Assembly: GCA_030386875.1 (NCBI GenBank)
Contig: CM059563.1
Coordinates: forward strand, 12,976,001-13,040,000
Source: Morinoia aosen
Taxonomy: Eukaryota; Arthropoda; Malacostraca; Amphipoda; Talitridae
Reading direction: 5' to 3'
DNA length: 64,000 bases
Made by a program: the position numbers and the translations under genes. The notes beneath the pieces are model-generated. The model ran no database searches and had not been told where the DNA came from. It saw nothing but the letters and a program-made list of their open reading frames with translations. Positions 41,056 through 51,579 of the stretch are shown piece by piece; the stretch's first letter is position 1; every line of letters starts with the position of its first letter.

Positions 41056-41211
41056 GTTTTGGTGACGTGTGCCGCAACAAGCTGCAGTGCGACGACGGTC
41101 GGTGCCTGGACCCGGCGCGATGCTGCAGGGGTCCCGTCGCGCCGCACTCCACTCCCCTCAACTGCTCCGTCAACCCCTCCATACAGTGCTGCCGCCAGCT
41201 CATTCATCCTG
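41056..41211 (+). CDS. Ig/LDLa receptor gene, exon 6: atypical Cys-rich LDLa-like module
   Basis: Phase 1 at both ends. It encodes VCRNKLQCDDGRCLDPARCC and then a Pro/Ser linker with CSVNPSIQCC, eight Cys in all. The first half resembles an LDLa repeat (C-x5-C-x4-C), but the acidic DC..SDE end is missing and two CC pairs appear instead. It may be a degenerate LDLa with altered disulfides or a separate small fold. One NCS sequon is present. Confidence 0.82.
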
Positions 41212-41395
41212 GTGACTCATTCGCTATTCTCTTGTTTCCTTTCAAATACATTGCTATACACTACTGCGGCTGAGAAGCGTATAAGCGTTTTCAAGTACTA
41301 GGATTTGTTAATTAAGACGTAGGCTTTGGTCTTGTCTATTTTTATTAATCTGTATCCCTTATTTAGGAGTCTGCAGTGTTGCCATTGCTGGGGCA

Positions 41396-41934
41396 TTACC
41401 ATTACCATACAGTACCATTGCCATAAAGTACCATTGCCATAAAGTACCATTGCCATAAAGTACCATTGCCATAAAGTACCATTGTCATAAAGTACCATTG
41501 CCATAAAGTACCATTGCCATCAAGTACCATTGCCATAAAGTAGCATTGCCATAAAGTACCATTGCCATAAAGTACCATTGCCATAAAGTACCATTGTCAT
41601 AAAGTACCATTGTCATAAAGTACCATTGCCATAAAGTACCATTGCCATAAAGTACCATTGCCATAAAGTATCATTGCCATAAAGTATCATTGCCATAAAG
41701 TATCATTGCCATAAAGTATCATTGCCATAAAGTATCATTGCCATAAAGTACCATTGTCATAAAGTATCATTGTCATAAAGTACCATTGTCATAAAGTACC
41801 ATTGTCATAAAGTACCATTGCCATAAAGTACCATTGCCATAAAGTACCATTGCCATAAAGTACCATTGCCATAAATTATCACTACCATAAATTATCACTA
41901 CCATAAATTATCACTACCAAAAATTACCACTGCC
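41396..41934. repeat. 16-bp minisatellite, about 33 units
   Basis: Unit TACCATTGCCATAAAG with C/T variants, drifting to CATAAATTATCACTAC at the right end. It fills most of the last part of the intron before exon 7 and ends about ten bases from the acceptor. Confidence 0.93.
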
Positions 41935-41940
41935 TTGCAG

Positions 41941-42033
41941 CTGCTCTGGACCAGGATCTCTTCTACCTCTCCACCAAGCCGCGGCCTCGCGTGCGTCCTG
42001 GCTTCTTCTCGCAGCCTTCGCCTCTGCTCATTG
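41941..42033 (+). CDS. Ig/LDLa receptor gene, exon 7: juxtamembrane segment
   Basis: Phase 1 at both ends. It encodes LDQDLFYLSTKPRPRVRPGF and then the start of the membrane helix (PSPLLI). A 16-bp minisatellite runs to within about ten bases of the acceptor (CTTGCAG). Confidence 0.8.
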
Positions 42034-43149
42034 GTGAGCCTCTTGTTAGTCAGTCGTTTGTGGTGTGGTCATCTTTTTCGTTCAGTTGTGTTTATACTGT
42101 AGTCATCTCTGTAATTCAGTCGTGTTTATGTTGTGTTCATCTCTCTAATTAATGCAATATTTACATTGTTTTCATTCATCTTTAGAGCGGGTTTGTACAA
42201 GAACTGTGTAAAAAAACTAGTTAGCTAACAAAAAAGCTTATGAGAGACAAGGGGAGATGCTGTGTGTTAAACTATTGCATGGTCATTTGAGAATTTAAAC
42301 TTGGAGTTGAAAGCCAAAGAAATATTTACCTCCAATTATCAAAGATGTAGTAATTGTTGTAGCATCAGATGGTACATAATGTGTAAGCACATTTTAATAA
42401 TCACGCACTTTGCATTTCTCCTTAATAGAGTGTTCTTGTGTAGAGAAAGTGTATGTATTTATAATTTATAGATATGCTAAGTATTCAAAGAAAGGAGTTA
42501 CAGCTTTTTTCACTCATTCTTTCATCTCCCCTTGCAGTTCAATTTCTTGTAGACGCTAAGGATTCAGAACTTCTTAGAAGCATAGAATAGGTAACAGATT
42601 TAGGCTAGTTACGTTTGTCAACCTTATGCGATAAGGACTGGCACTCTAGGAGAGCTAGTGTTTGGTTATCTCAGTGTCAGGCTATTGTCGAAGATGCCGA
42701 CTTGTGCCTATATAATTTAACAGGAGGGAAAATAATTCTCGCATAACTAAACTCTCGTATCACAGATACTTGAGAAGCATATATCCGTCTCAGATTTGAA
42801 AATTTCAACAGCTTGAATTTCATATCGGCTCTAACTTTCGACGCCTGCATTACTAGCGTGAAAACCTCCATAGCTAGAATTTGTTCGGCTCTAAAAACTC
42901 GAAGCTTGATTAGCTCGTAGCTTATTCATTTCGGCTCAAATTTTCGACGCTTGAAAAACAGCTTGAAATCTGGAAAATAATTTGCATCTGGATAAACCTG
43001 TGGGCAATTCCCAATGTAATGATCACTTTCTTTTTGATCGTATAAATTGATTTTTATATTTTCCAGGACAATTCTTCTAATTGAATAAATTTCTTTTCTT
43101 AATTTCTGTATAATTTCAAGGTTGGCATTCAAATTAAAGCACATCTATA

Positions 43150-43920
43150 GCAGGTATTGAAACACTCGTTATGCATGGCCACACATTTTTACTGTTTTAC
43201 GTTGATATCACCAAGAACAAGGGACAATTGGAACCCGCAAACTAAGCAAAGATGAAAAGGGGATTTGATCTCTTACGCAACTTTGAAGGAAGTACCGGTG
43301 CTGATGTCGCTGTATTCGAAGTAATCCCGTTTACTTTAACTTTAGTTTGTCGTTCTAAGATAAGAAGTCACAAATCAATTATACAATGACAATCTCAGTA
43401 TGCCAAGCTGAGTTCTACTCCATTGATGAAAATCAAGGTGGCATATACGGGACCCTTCTACTATGATACGCTCGGGAATGAATACTCACCCTAATTACAA
43501 TCTTTTATAGAAGCAGTTATTGCGGCTTATGCAAGAACGTTAGGCAGCGATCAACAGTCACGAGTGTAACCGTTGAGCAGGCGTCATCCCCTCTTTGCTG
43601 ATCTGGCTTTTATTATGCTGAGTTGCCAGGGTCTTTCAGGGCACGGAGTACGTGGCTCTTGTTCGTTGATGTAACTGTTGTCTTTGATGCGCCGTTATGT
43701 AGAAAGGTATATAACACCAACTAAATAAATTAAGTCAGCAAAACCTGACTTTCTATTATCCCTGAAGATATCAGGAAGATCCCCCCGGGATAAGAAGGAC
43801 CAATCTAATTAATTCTCAATCGGGCAGAAACAGGAATCGCCCACCTGACTATTATCGTTGGCTCCAAAGAAGGACCAGCCAAATAAATAATCTATAACTG
43901 GCACCCAACGTGGATCTGCC
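43150..43920 (+). other. Possible decayed LTR with a tRNA-Lys-type PBS
   Basis: TGGCACCCAACGTGGATC at 43899-43916 resembles the tRNA-Lys(1,2) PBS (TGGCGCCCAACGTGG). Upstream are GGTATATAAC (about 43706), like a TATA box, and CCTGA-rich and AAGGACCA-type repeats. No partner LTR or pol was found, so the left limit is a guess. Confidence 0.3.
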
Positions 43921-44029
43921 GAAACAACTATCAAACTTTTGGCACCCAAGAGGATACAGCCAAACCAAATATCTAACACTCAGCTATAGATCTTCTATCT
44001 TTTATGTCTACTTAGTTTCTTCAGTTTTC

Positions 44030-44600
44030 ATGCCTTTTTTGCTATCTCTTCTTTGTATTTTCCTTTCTCTTCCTAACTTGCTGCTTTTAGGCACTGGGTA
44101 TTCTGTGTGGGAGCACACGTTGTGCATATATTCCCCCTCAGGGGGATACAACTATTGTATCTATGGGAATTAGCGCTCCCAGGGGAAAAATGTGAGGGCC
44201 CGAGCTGAGAGTTAGGTAGGCCTTCTTTTTTGTTGAAATAAAATGTTTTTGCTATGTTAAGGACCACCTTTTTTCGGTTCACTGCTGTCCTGTTCTTCAT
44301 CACCTACTACTTTCCTCTTCCACTTTGATCTTGTTTCATGAACTTCTTTCTCATCTTACTGTTTCTATGCCTTTTCTGCATAGATTCCACGTTTCCTTAA
44401 CTCCATACTAAATGGTGCCTTCTTCCTTCCTCTCTTCAGATCTCATTTGTTGAGGATAGGGAGGCTTAAACTAACTAATAAACTAATAAACTGTGCATAT
44501 ATTCCACGGTTTCCTTAGTTCATATTACATGTTCTCTTGTTTTTCTATGTGAAAATATCTGTCCAATGGAAACGTAGGCTCAAACTAACATTTCTACTGA
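44030..44600 (+). repeat. ~380-bp interspersed repeat, copy 3, with flanking partial copies
   Basis: The main copy is 44133-44490 (CCCCCTCAGGGGGATACAAC...CTTAAACTAACTAATAAAC). A partial copy (TTCTGTGTGGGAGCACACGTTGTGCATA) precedes it and another (TGTGCATATATTCCACGG) follows, so copies inserted into or recombined with one another. GATACAA-CTA-TTGTATC near the start forms a small hairpin. Confidence 0.75.
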
Positions 44601-44910
44601 AAATTCGGAATGTGAGACCATTTTTACTTCAGCGTAACCTAAGTTATGTTCAGGAATTCTTGCTGTCAGTTGGGCTAAATGTACATGGAAGAGCGTAATG
44701 AGTTCAAACCAACAAATAAGTCAATTTGCAATTCTAATCTGAAGCTGAAGGCCTCCATTTTGTCAGACCTGTCGCATACACCGTACAAATATACTAGGCA
44801 ATGACGAGCTGCTTTTACTTGCCAAATGGTCTGAATATTTAGTGTTGAAATGGTCTGAATATTAAGTCCGCCGCCCCTGTTGTGCCGAGTGTAGCGCTCG
44901 TGTGATGCAG

Positions 44911-45064
44911 GGACGCTGGTGGCACTCGCCAACATCGGGACGGTGTGCTTGGTGCTGACGCTGCGCAGACGACTGTGGCCTCCCGCCAGCCCCTCCCTTG
45001 CTCTCTCGCCTCTCACGTGGTGGCGGCACACCTCACGGTCAGTGCAATGCTCTCCAAAAATTTG
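44911..45064 (+). CDS. Ig/LDLa receptor gene, exon 8: transmembrane helix and basic stop-transfer
   Basis: Acceptor TGATGCAG. It encodes GTLVALANIGTVCLVLTL and then RRRLWPP, a single membrane helix with a basic stop-transfer as in type I proteins. Two donors fit the downstream phase: GTAAGC after 45064 and GTCAGT after 45037. They differ by nine codons, so both could be used. Confidence 0.82.
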
Positions 45065-46174
45065 GTAAGCTCTCTCTTGCAATCCAGTTTACACTTTGAC
45101 TGCCACATGTGGCCACGGAGAAGATTTCATATTGTTGCTGACCGACCAGTAGTCACAAACTCGTTTTTCATGAATACTTAATTAAAGCTAAATGAAGGCA
45201 TGATCCAGTTAATGTTTGCTATTTTCAAAATTGCTTTCTACAACGGTCTTTAAATTTGAGTTGGATATTGAATATCAGTTTAACCAATTGTGGTCTAAGT
45301 GTTAATTTATCCTAGCCACCCCTCACTCTCTTACTTGATGCGAATTCGCGTCGCGGTTATGGACAAAACATAAGTGCTTCTGCTCTTTAGTTTTATGTTC
45401 CTCCATATCCAGAAACTCATGCTGCCAAGTCTAGAATCTGGTCGGGCTTTCTATTGTAAATCAATCTTTGTTATGAGCATAGTAATGGATGTTGTTCCAT
45501 TTCGGAACATATTATGATATTGTGATGATGTCATTTGCACGCACTGTATTAATGATGTTATATGGCGGGGAGTTTTTGAAATGACGCTTTTAGGTGCATA
45601 AGAGTATGCACTGTATTGTAGTGCCAGCGCTTTTGCACACCGAGCGACGCGCATGTAAGTGAAGTTATGGCCGTCAGATTAATTGGTGATTGTTTTTAAA
45701 TCTATGTGGTGACAGAGAGTTATTATTCGCACATTATGTTTTGCTCTGTCTATTGCCTTCATCACTTGTGGATAATTCTTTGTGTACATGGACTCTTTTT
45801 TATTTGACATTTTCTTCACAAAATATATTTGCAATAAAGAGAAACTTTACCTATGCTTTTCGAGACACCATTATTGAAAATTTTGTAATGAGCTTGAGTA
45901 AGTGGCGACGCCGGGAAGATGAAAAGGTAAAAGTAAGAAAAAGAAGACCCGGGAACTTGAAGGGGCTGGTATGGTTACAGTCTGACTAATAAGCCAAGAC
46001 ACAGTGGCTGAGTACTCAGTGAAGCATTCAATTCTTTCATTGTGTTGGTGTAATTAAACCCTAAGCATAACCTATTCTTTAGAAACTGCACTTGTGTTAA
46101 AGTTTTCTTTGCCTGTGTAAAATTTTGTGTTTTAAATTCCCCAAACTATACTTATTTCCTATGACATCACACAG

Positions 46175-46307
46175 GGAAGCCCTTGGCGTAGTGGGAGGGG
46201 CGTCCTCGCGCCCGTGGGGCAGGTGGTCGCGCCCCGGCGGCTACCCCCGAGCGCCCCGCCACCCCTGCTCCGGCCCGCACACCGTCTCTTTCTCGGCGTT
46301 CTCCCAG
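46175..46307 (+). CDS. Ig/LDLa receptor gene, exon 9: basic, Gly/Pro/Ser-rich cytoplasmic segment
   Basis: A GC-rich island flanked by CACACAG and GTCGGG. It starts in phase 2 and ends in phase 0, exactly what is needed to join exon 8 (phase 2 end) to exon 10 (phase 0 start); without it the frame does not close. It encodes EALGVVGGASSRPWGRWSRP and a Pro/His/Ser segment. Confidence 0.65.
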
Positions 46308-46345
46308 GTCGGGTCTCGCTGTGCGCCCTCTCTTGGGACTCGCCT

Positions 46346-46680
46346 TTGTGACCATGGCTTGGTTTTTTGTGACTTTGGCACGTTTTTTTGTGACTTTGGC
46401 ACGTTTTTTTGTGACCTTGGCATGTTCTTTTTGTGACCTTGGCATGTTCTTTTTGTGACCTTGGCTCGTTTTTTGTGACCGTGGCTCGTTTTTTGTGACC
46501 GTAGTACGATTTTTTTGTGACCGTAGCGCGATTTTTTATGGCCCTGGCACGAATTTTTTTGTGACCTTAGCACGATTTTTTTTGTGACCTTGGCACGATT
46601 TTTTTTTGTGACCTTGGCACGATTTTTTTTGTGACCTTGGCCCGATTTTTTGTGATCGTGGCACGGTTTTGTTTTACAAT
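46346..46680 (+). repeat. T-rich tandem array, ~20-24-bp unit
   Basis: About fourteen imperfect units of the type TTTTTTGTGACCTTGGCACG, variable in length through the T run. It starts about 40 bases after the exon 9 donor. Confidence 0.85.
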
Positions 46681-46935
46681 GGGTATTGCCATGTTAGATA
46701 TTATTGCAGCTCACCTTTGTTACTATTACTGGATTCTGTGATCTAATCCTTCGTTAAAATATATAGGACCATATTAGATAGTATTGCAGCTCATCTTTGT
46801 TACCATTTCTTCATTCTTTGCTGAAATTGTACATTAGAATGCATAAGACCATATTAGATAGTATTGCTGCTCATCTTCATGACAATTTTATTATTCTGTG
46901 GTACAACTCATATTGCAAAATTAGGGATTATTCTG
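46680..46935 (+). repeat. ~84-bp tandem repeat, about three units
   Basis: Each unit carries CATATTAGATAGTATTGCAGCTCATCTTTGTTAC followed by a diverged A/T-rich spacer with ATTCTGTG (about 46690, 46770 and 46852). Confidence 0.7.
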
Positions 46936-47222
46936 GTGCATCTTGACAATTACTCCACAATGCTATATTAGAATGTTGTAATATTAGAACTGCAGCACGT
47001 TTTTGCAAAGGACGAAACAACGTTTTTTTACTTAGCTTTTTGTTTTGTTATGCTGAAAGGTACGAGGATGAACTAACTCTAGCATGAGATGCGGAAATAT
47101 ATTCAGAGATGTGTTAATTTTTAAAGCAGAGTTGGCATTAAAAAACCCACCAGTTTAGTGTTCTTTATAAAGTGATGTTCCCGTGGCTGGCTTAGAATGG
47201 AATATAATTTGTTGACATGCAG

Positions 47223-47309
47223 GTTACCTCAGGCCAACCCGACGACCGGCAGCCCGCGCCCGCGTCCCACCCTCCTCTGCCGTACTCCACGCCACCACCC
47301 TCATATCAG
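47223..47309 (+). CDS. Ig/LDLa receptor gene, exon 10: proline-rich tail with a PPxY motif
   Basis: Phase 0 at both ends. It encodes a 29-residue Pro-rich segment ending PLPYSTPPPSYQ. PPSY is a PPxY motif of the kind bound by WW domains of NEDD4-family ubiquitin ligases. Acceptor CATGCAG, donor CAG|GTCAGA. Confidence 0.8.
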
Positions 47310-48113
47310 GTCAGACCTCCAGGTTCTGTGTGCTGTTCAAGTTGGTTGTGCTCTGGTGCTTTACTTCAACTTGGTGAAATATAGAATGATAATTTTGTCA
47401 GCCTTTATGTTCCCTTTTTTGCCAACTTCGACGAAATTACCTCCCAAGGTTTTGCCTGTGTTCTACCGGTATCTTGGTTTGTTGTACTGGAATGATGAGA
47501 ATTTGTGTGCAATAATTCTCCCGTTTGTAAGTCTGTTCTTTTGTACGTGGGATTTCAAATTGGTTACTTACATTTTTCTAGGGGAAAACTATATGATGGC
47601 TACTGATTATCAGGTATGTACATTGAATATTAACTGCTTTTTGTGACAGTGACACAAAGAGCGTCCTAATTATAAAATCCTTACGCAACCAAAACTAACG
47701 TCACTGGGCCCTTGACTTTCCTTCCTCAGTTGGTCAAGCACAGCATTTGTAAGTACTGCACAATGTTCAGACAACGATGGCAGACACAAAGCAAAGGCTA
47801 ATACAGACTTGACTAATCGGCGTGACTGCTGGGACGCACTTAAAGTACACAGCTGTGACTTATCAGCACGAGTACTGCAACGTGACTACCCAATGGGTTA
47901 ACTTGCGCACTGAAGTCTCAGCACTGGCCCTACAATACAGTGCCAACCGTCAAGCAACCCACAGACGAACATTACAGGACATGCGCAATATTAGTTTGCA
48001 GAACCGGGCTTCAGTAAATGACCTTGTTGTTTGTACTAATCCATGATAATACCGTAGTCTATGTTTTATCTGTATGAATGTTTCTTGTCTGCCTGGTTTA
48101 ATATGTATAGTAG

Positions 48114-48898
48114 ACAACAAGCTGCGCAAGATTAAGAACAGTGTCCGAGCCTGGCCTTCTTCAGCATGCCGGAACCGCCGCGTGGAAGTCCTCCTATGTC
48201 GACTGAGGATTGGTCACACCCGCCTCACTCATGGCCATTTAATGGAGCGTCGCCCGGCCCCTCTTTGCGATCGCTGCTTGGTGCCGCTGTCGGTGCAGCA
48301 TATATTGGTTGAATGCCTTCACTTTTCCGATGTACGTTCCCGTTATTACCCTGGTATACAGGGCGCTGACTCTGATTTTGTTTTGTGTAAGATGTTGGGA
48401 GAACCGACTCGTGGGCGTTTTAATCATTGGCGGCTTATTGGTTATCTCTCTGACTCGTCTCTTTTGAACAAATTATAGTGCCTCTGTACGCTGAGAACTA
48501 CGAAAAGTTTTTCATGTTTGAAGTCTTTTGGAAGATTTTAGATGAAGAAACTGCAATATGGCCGGACGCGCTACGTTGGTACCTTGGGGGGTTTCAGCGT
48601 GGGTAAGGCGTCCGGCCATAATGGGTGGGCAGCTGAAACCCCCTAAGGGGTTTGGCTGCCCAGTGATTTGGATGTACTATAGTATGTACAAAATTTCAAT
48701 GAGGAGACAATTATAATCTTGAGTTGTAATTAAATCATGATCATGTAATTTGTGATGTTCATATAATGTTGATGTTCACCTTGCGTGGTAAATCGGAAAA
48801 GCTTGATACCGATTAAATTATGTGACCTTCGGTGCGATATAGTTTAAATAACTGAAGCGCTAGCAAACCTATGTTACTACTACTACTACTACTACTAC
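48114..48898 (+). mobile_element. 5'-truncated LINE with RNase-H-type ORF2 tail
   Basis: A 785-bp insertion flanked by a perfect 12-bp duplication TATGTATAGTAG (48102-48113 and 48899-48910). The ORF2 end (to stop 48476-48478) reads LLCRLRIGHTRLTHGHLM, then CDRCLVPLSVQHILVEC, the zinc-knuckle tail typical of I/R1/LOA-group LINEs downstream of RNase H. A ~390-bp 3' UTR and an (ACT)n tail at about 48873-48898 follow. It lies in the intron before the last receptor exon. Confidence 0.9.
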
Positions 48899-49066
48899 TA
48901 TGTATAGTAGTAAGGGATATAGTCTTATATCTGCAAGTTCGAAATTCACAGTGTACATTTAGTTCACTTTTGCATGTCTACCACTCACTTGCTCAGTTTG
49001 TTTCATAAAACTTACAGTGGCAGTTTGTTTCAAATCTGTTTTTCTTGCGCACTGACCGTACGACAG

Positions 49067-50026
49067 GAGGCCGTGTGTGGACCCCCTCCTCCGTACTACT
49101 CGCCTGCGCTGCGCCGCGGTGCTGCCGAGTGCGTACCTCTGCACGCCTCGGGACGCCGACCAGACCTGGAGCCTGCCCGTCACTGCCGCTGCCCTGTTCC
49201 CTCTGTAGCTCACGGCTCCAACTTCCCTGCATCGACTGCCGACTACTTCTTCGCCATCCCCGTGTCTGTTGTCAGGTCCAGCAGCTCTCGCCCTCCTGTG
49301 TTGACCACCACAAGCGCGAGTGACCCTTGTTGCTCTGTGCCTGAGACTCTGGCGGTCAACGAGGAGCATGGTACACTTGCAGACGAGGCAGGGCCTGGTA
49401 AGGCAAATGTGAGGAATTTTGAAGCACTTCGCAGGATAGCAGCCCTGCCGCCGTCTGGTGCTCGAAGTACTGTGAGGTCAGCCAGCTCCGCGGCTGCGGG
49501 TAAAAAGAAGGTCTCGGTCAAAAGGCGGAGAGTTGCTCGCACTGGATCCGATGGTGCTGCGTCCAACCCTCTTTTAAGCGAGGCTGTAGTCGTGCGAGCG
49601 AGCCAACTGTCGAGAGACCAGGGACAAACATTCAGTTGCAGCAAAATGTCCGGTGGCCCAAGTAGCGCTACCTCGGCATTCGAAAGTGTGGCCTTAACAG
49701 CTGGGAATAGTTTGACTTCTGCTAGTGATGACGCCCAGTTACGATCTGCCGTCGTCGTCTCTGGTTCCAAAGAAGAAAACCGCCGGGGAGACTTTGAAAA
49801 TTACATTTCCCAAACATGCAGAGCGAGTAATGAAACTCCCGTAGCTTCCACTGGAAGTCCACCGACCCAAACAGAGCCCTCTCAGTCCAGCCTGCCCTGC
49901 TCTCAGGTGTCGGTCAGCGCCGAGTGCTCTACGCTGCACAACAGCTCGTCCTCGTCTTGCCTTGCTCCGTCTTCCGACTCCCACGCGTCGTCGCTGTCCT
50001 CTGCCGCTTCTTCACTCTCATTCTAG
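49067..50026 (+). CDS. Ig/LDLa receptor gene, last coding exon: long Ser-rich cytoplasmic tail
   Basis: Acceptor ACGACAG, stop TAG at 50024-50026, 319 residues. It begins EAVCGPPPPYYSP, a second PPxY motif. The rest is Ser/Ala/Thr-rich and low in predicted structure, with a basic block GKKKVSVKRRRVAR that could act as a nuclear or membrane-binding signal, and a poly-Ser end. I do not recognise a named family for the whole gene. The layout (signal, Ig, LDLa, membrane helix, PPxY tail) suggests an endocytosed surface receptor regulated by ubiquitin ligases; that is inference. Confidence 0.88.
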   Translation, partial: EAVCGPPPPYYSPALRRGAAECVPLHASGRRPDLEPARHCRCPVPSVAHGSNFPASTADYFFAIPVSVVRSSSSRPPVLTTTSASDPCCSVPETLAVNEEHGTLADEAGPGKANVRNFEALRRIAALPPSGARSTVRSASSAAAGKKKVSVKRRRVARTGSDGAASNPLLSEAVVVRASQLSRDQGQTFSCSKMSGGPSSATSAFESVALTAGNSLTSASDDAQLRSAVVVSGSKEENRRGDFENYISQTCRASNETPVASTGSPPTQTEPSQSSLPCSQVSVSAECSTLHNSSSSSCLAPSSDSHASSLSSAASSLSF

Positions 50027-50672
50027 GTCTTCTTGCCTCCTGTTTGTGTAGCGATTGTTGTGTTCATGTATTTTATGCAAAAGTCATGTGACAACGTGTC
50101 TATTTTACGTGCAATATATGCATAGTGATGTATTTTTTTTCGCATTATAGTTCTGTGTCTTGCATCATCTCAGATGTAGCGCATTTGTTGTTGCAGTTCG
50201 CCATCGTCTATAAAAGTTTGTGCTAGCGTGTCCATTTGTTGACTCTGTTTTGTTCAAAATTGAGCTTTTTTCAGAGATTCTTTAGCATTTCTGGTGACAG
50301 CAGTACACGCCATGCAGGGCTCGAGATTGAAATGGCAGTATTAAGCTTTTTTTTTCAATATGTCCATGACACAACTAAACACTAAGTGCTTTAAACATGT
50401 CATTATTTTATGCTTCCAGCTGCGCCTGGATCAGTCCGAGTATTATATTTTGTAAGTGAAAATGTAGTCGCACGCGTTTAACATCCATCAACATAGATTC
50501 CAAGTAAGTAATTGTGGCAACTAACTTGCGCTCGTCCTCTTCAGCTTGGTCTAGATTCATTTACTTTTATTGAATATTTAATGATCACTTCAGGAGTGCG
50601 TTTCTTGAATAGTTAACGAATGCATTTTCTCTCGACAGAGTTCCATACGTTTGTGTCGGGCTCTGAAGATGT
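50027..50672 (+). other. Probable 3' UTR of the Ig/LDLa receptor gene
   Basis: T-rich sequence after the stop codon with no further ORF. No AATAAA occurs here; the nearest one seen is at about 51870. The polyadenylation site is therefore not determined. Confidence 0.4.
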
Positions 50673-51058
50673 GCCCCTCAAGGGGATACAGCTTGTCTCT
50701 ATAGGCATTAGTGCTCTCAGGGTGAAAATGTGAAGTCCCTAGCTGAAGGTTGGGTGGGCCTTCTTTTTGTTTATACAGAATAGGGTTTTTGTGTTGTTAC
50801 GTACTATCTTATTTCATTTCAGTGCTGTACTATTTTTCATTACCTACTACTTCCTTCTTCAAATTTTATCTTGTTGCATGAACTTTCTTTCAAACTTACA
50901 GTTTCCATGCGCTGGAGATCTCGTGTGGAAGTACACCCTGTTTATAGTTTCCCCCATTCCCTTGAATCCCTATTAAATGGATCCTTTACTCTTCCTCTCT
51001 TTGGAACACCATTATTGTGGTTAGGGAGGCTTAAACTAACTTATAACCTAATCTAATC
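50673..51058 (+). repeat. ~380-bp interspersed repeat, copy 4
   Basis: Starts CCCCTCAAGGGGATACAGC and ends CTTAAACTAACTTATAACCTAATCTAATCTA. The end shows a short TAATC-type tandem tail, as in SINEs that borrow a LINE 3' end. Confidence 0.8.
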
Positions 51059-51310
51059 TAGAGCTACAATCCAAGGTGTACACAACCATGCAAATTGAAA
51101 TTAATTGAATTTTTTCTCAAGTTAACATTAAGTTCCAAATTCTAATTTATGATAAATTTCCGTTAAACAATATTCTAAAAGGAATATAACATTGATGAAT
51201 AATTCAGGCTGATCCCGATGAGCTTGGAAATTTTAAAATACTGTGATTAGCATCTCATCTCAGGTGCATCGATGATGTACCCTAGTAACCTTGATACCAA
51301 ACGTACCTAT

Positions 51311-51579
51311 CACGGCAGAGGAAACAAGGTAGAGTCATTTCTTTGGGGGAAAATACACCTCTTGTTTGGCTAGCCAATAGAATGGCTTTATTTCGAACAA
51401 ACTTAATGACGTCACCTTTGCAAGATGTCATTAGGCCAATAGTGATGCCAGATATGGGGCTAGCAGTGTTCCCAGGTACAATATGAGCGCTGCTATTGGT
51501 TCGTTGTCATGACGTCAGCATTGCCACACGGTCGACGAAAAAATGACTGGATTGGCACTACCTTGTTTCTTCTACCGTG
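51311..51579. mobile_element. hAT-like MITE, 269 bp
   Basis: Terminal inverted repeats CACGGCAGAGGAAACAAGGTAG and (complement of right end) CACGGTAGAAGAAACAAGGTAG, 20 of 22 matching. They are flanked by 8-bp duplications GTACCTAT at 51303-51310 and 51580-51587. Noncoding. TIR start and duplication length fit the hAT superfamily. Confidence 0.9.

Noticed and set aside
39178..41934. CRISPR-like array
   Set aside because: The units are contiguous and there are no unique spacers; these are eukaryotic minisatellites.
45451..48046. ALALQYSA shared by frames near 45600 (minus) and 47930 (plus)
   Set aside because: The DNA match is only about 20 bases (CTACAATACAGTGC core); too short to define a gene or element, perhaps an old repeat fragment.
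49243..49984. Minus-strand ORFs opposite the last receptor exon
   Set aside because: The plus frame closes a multi-exon gene with PPxY motifs; the minus frames are GC-driven shadows.
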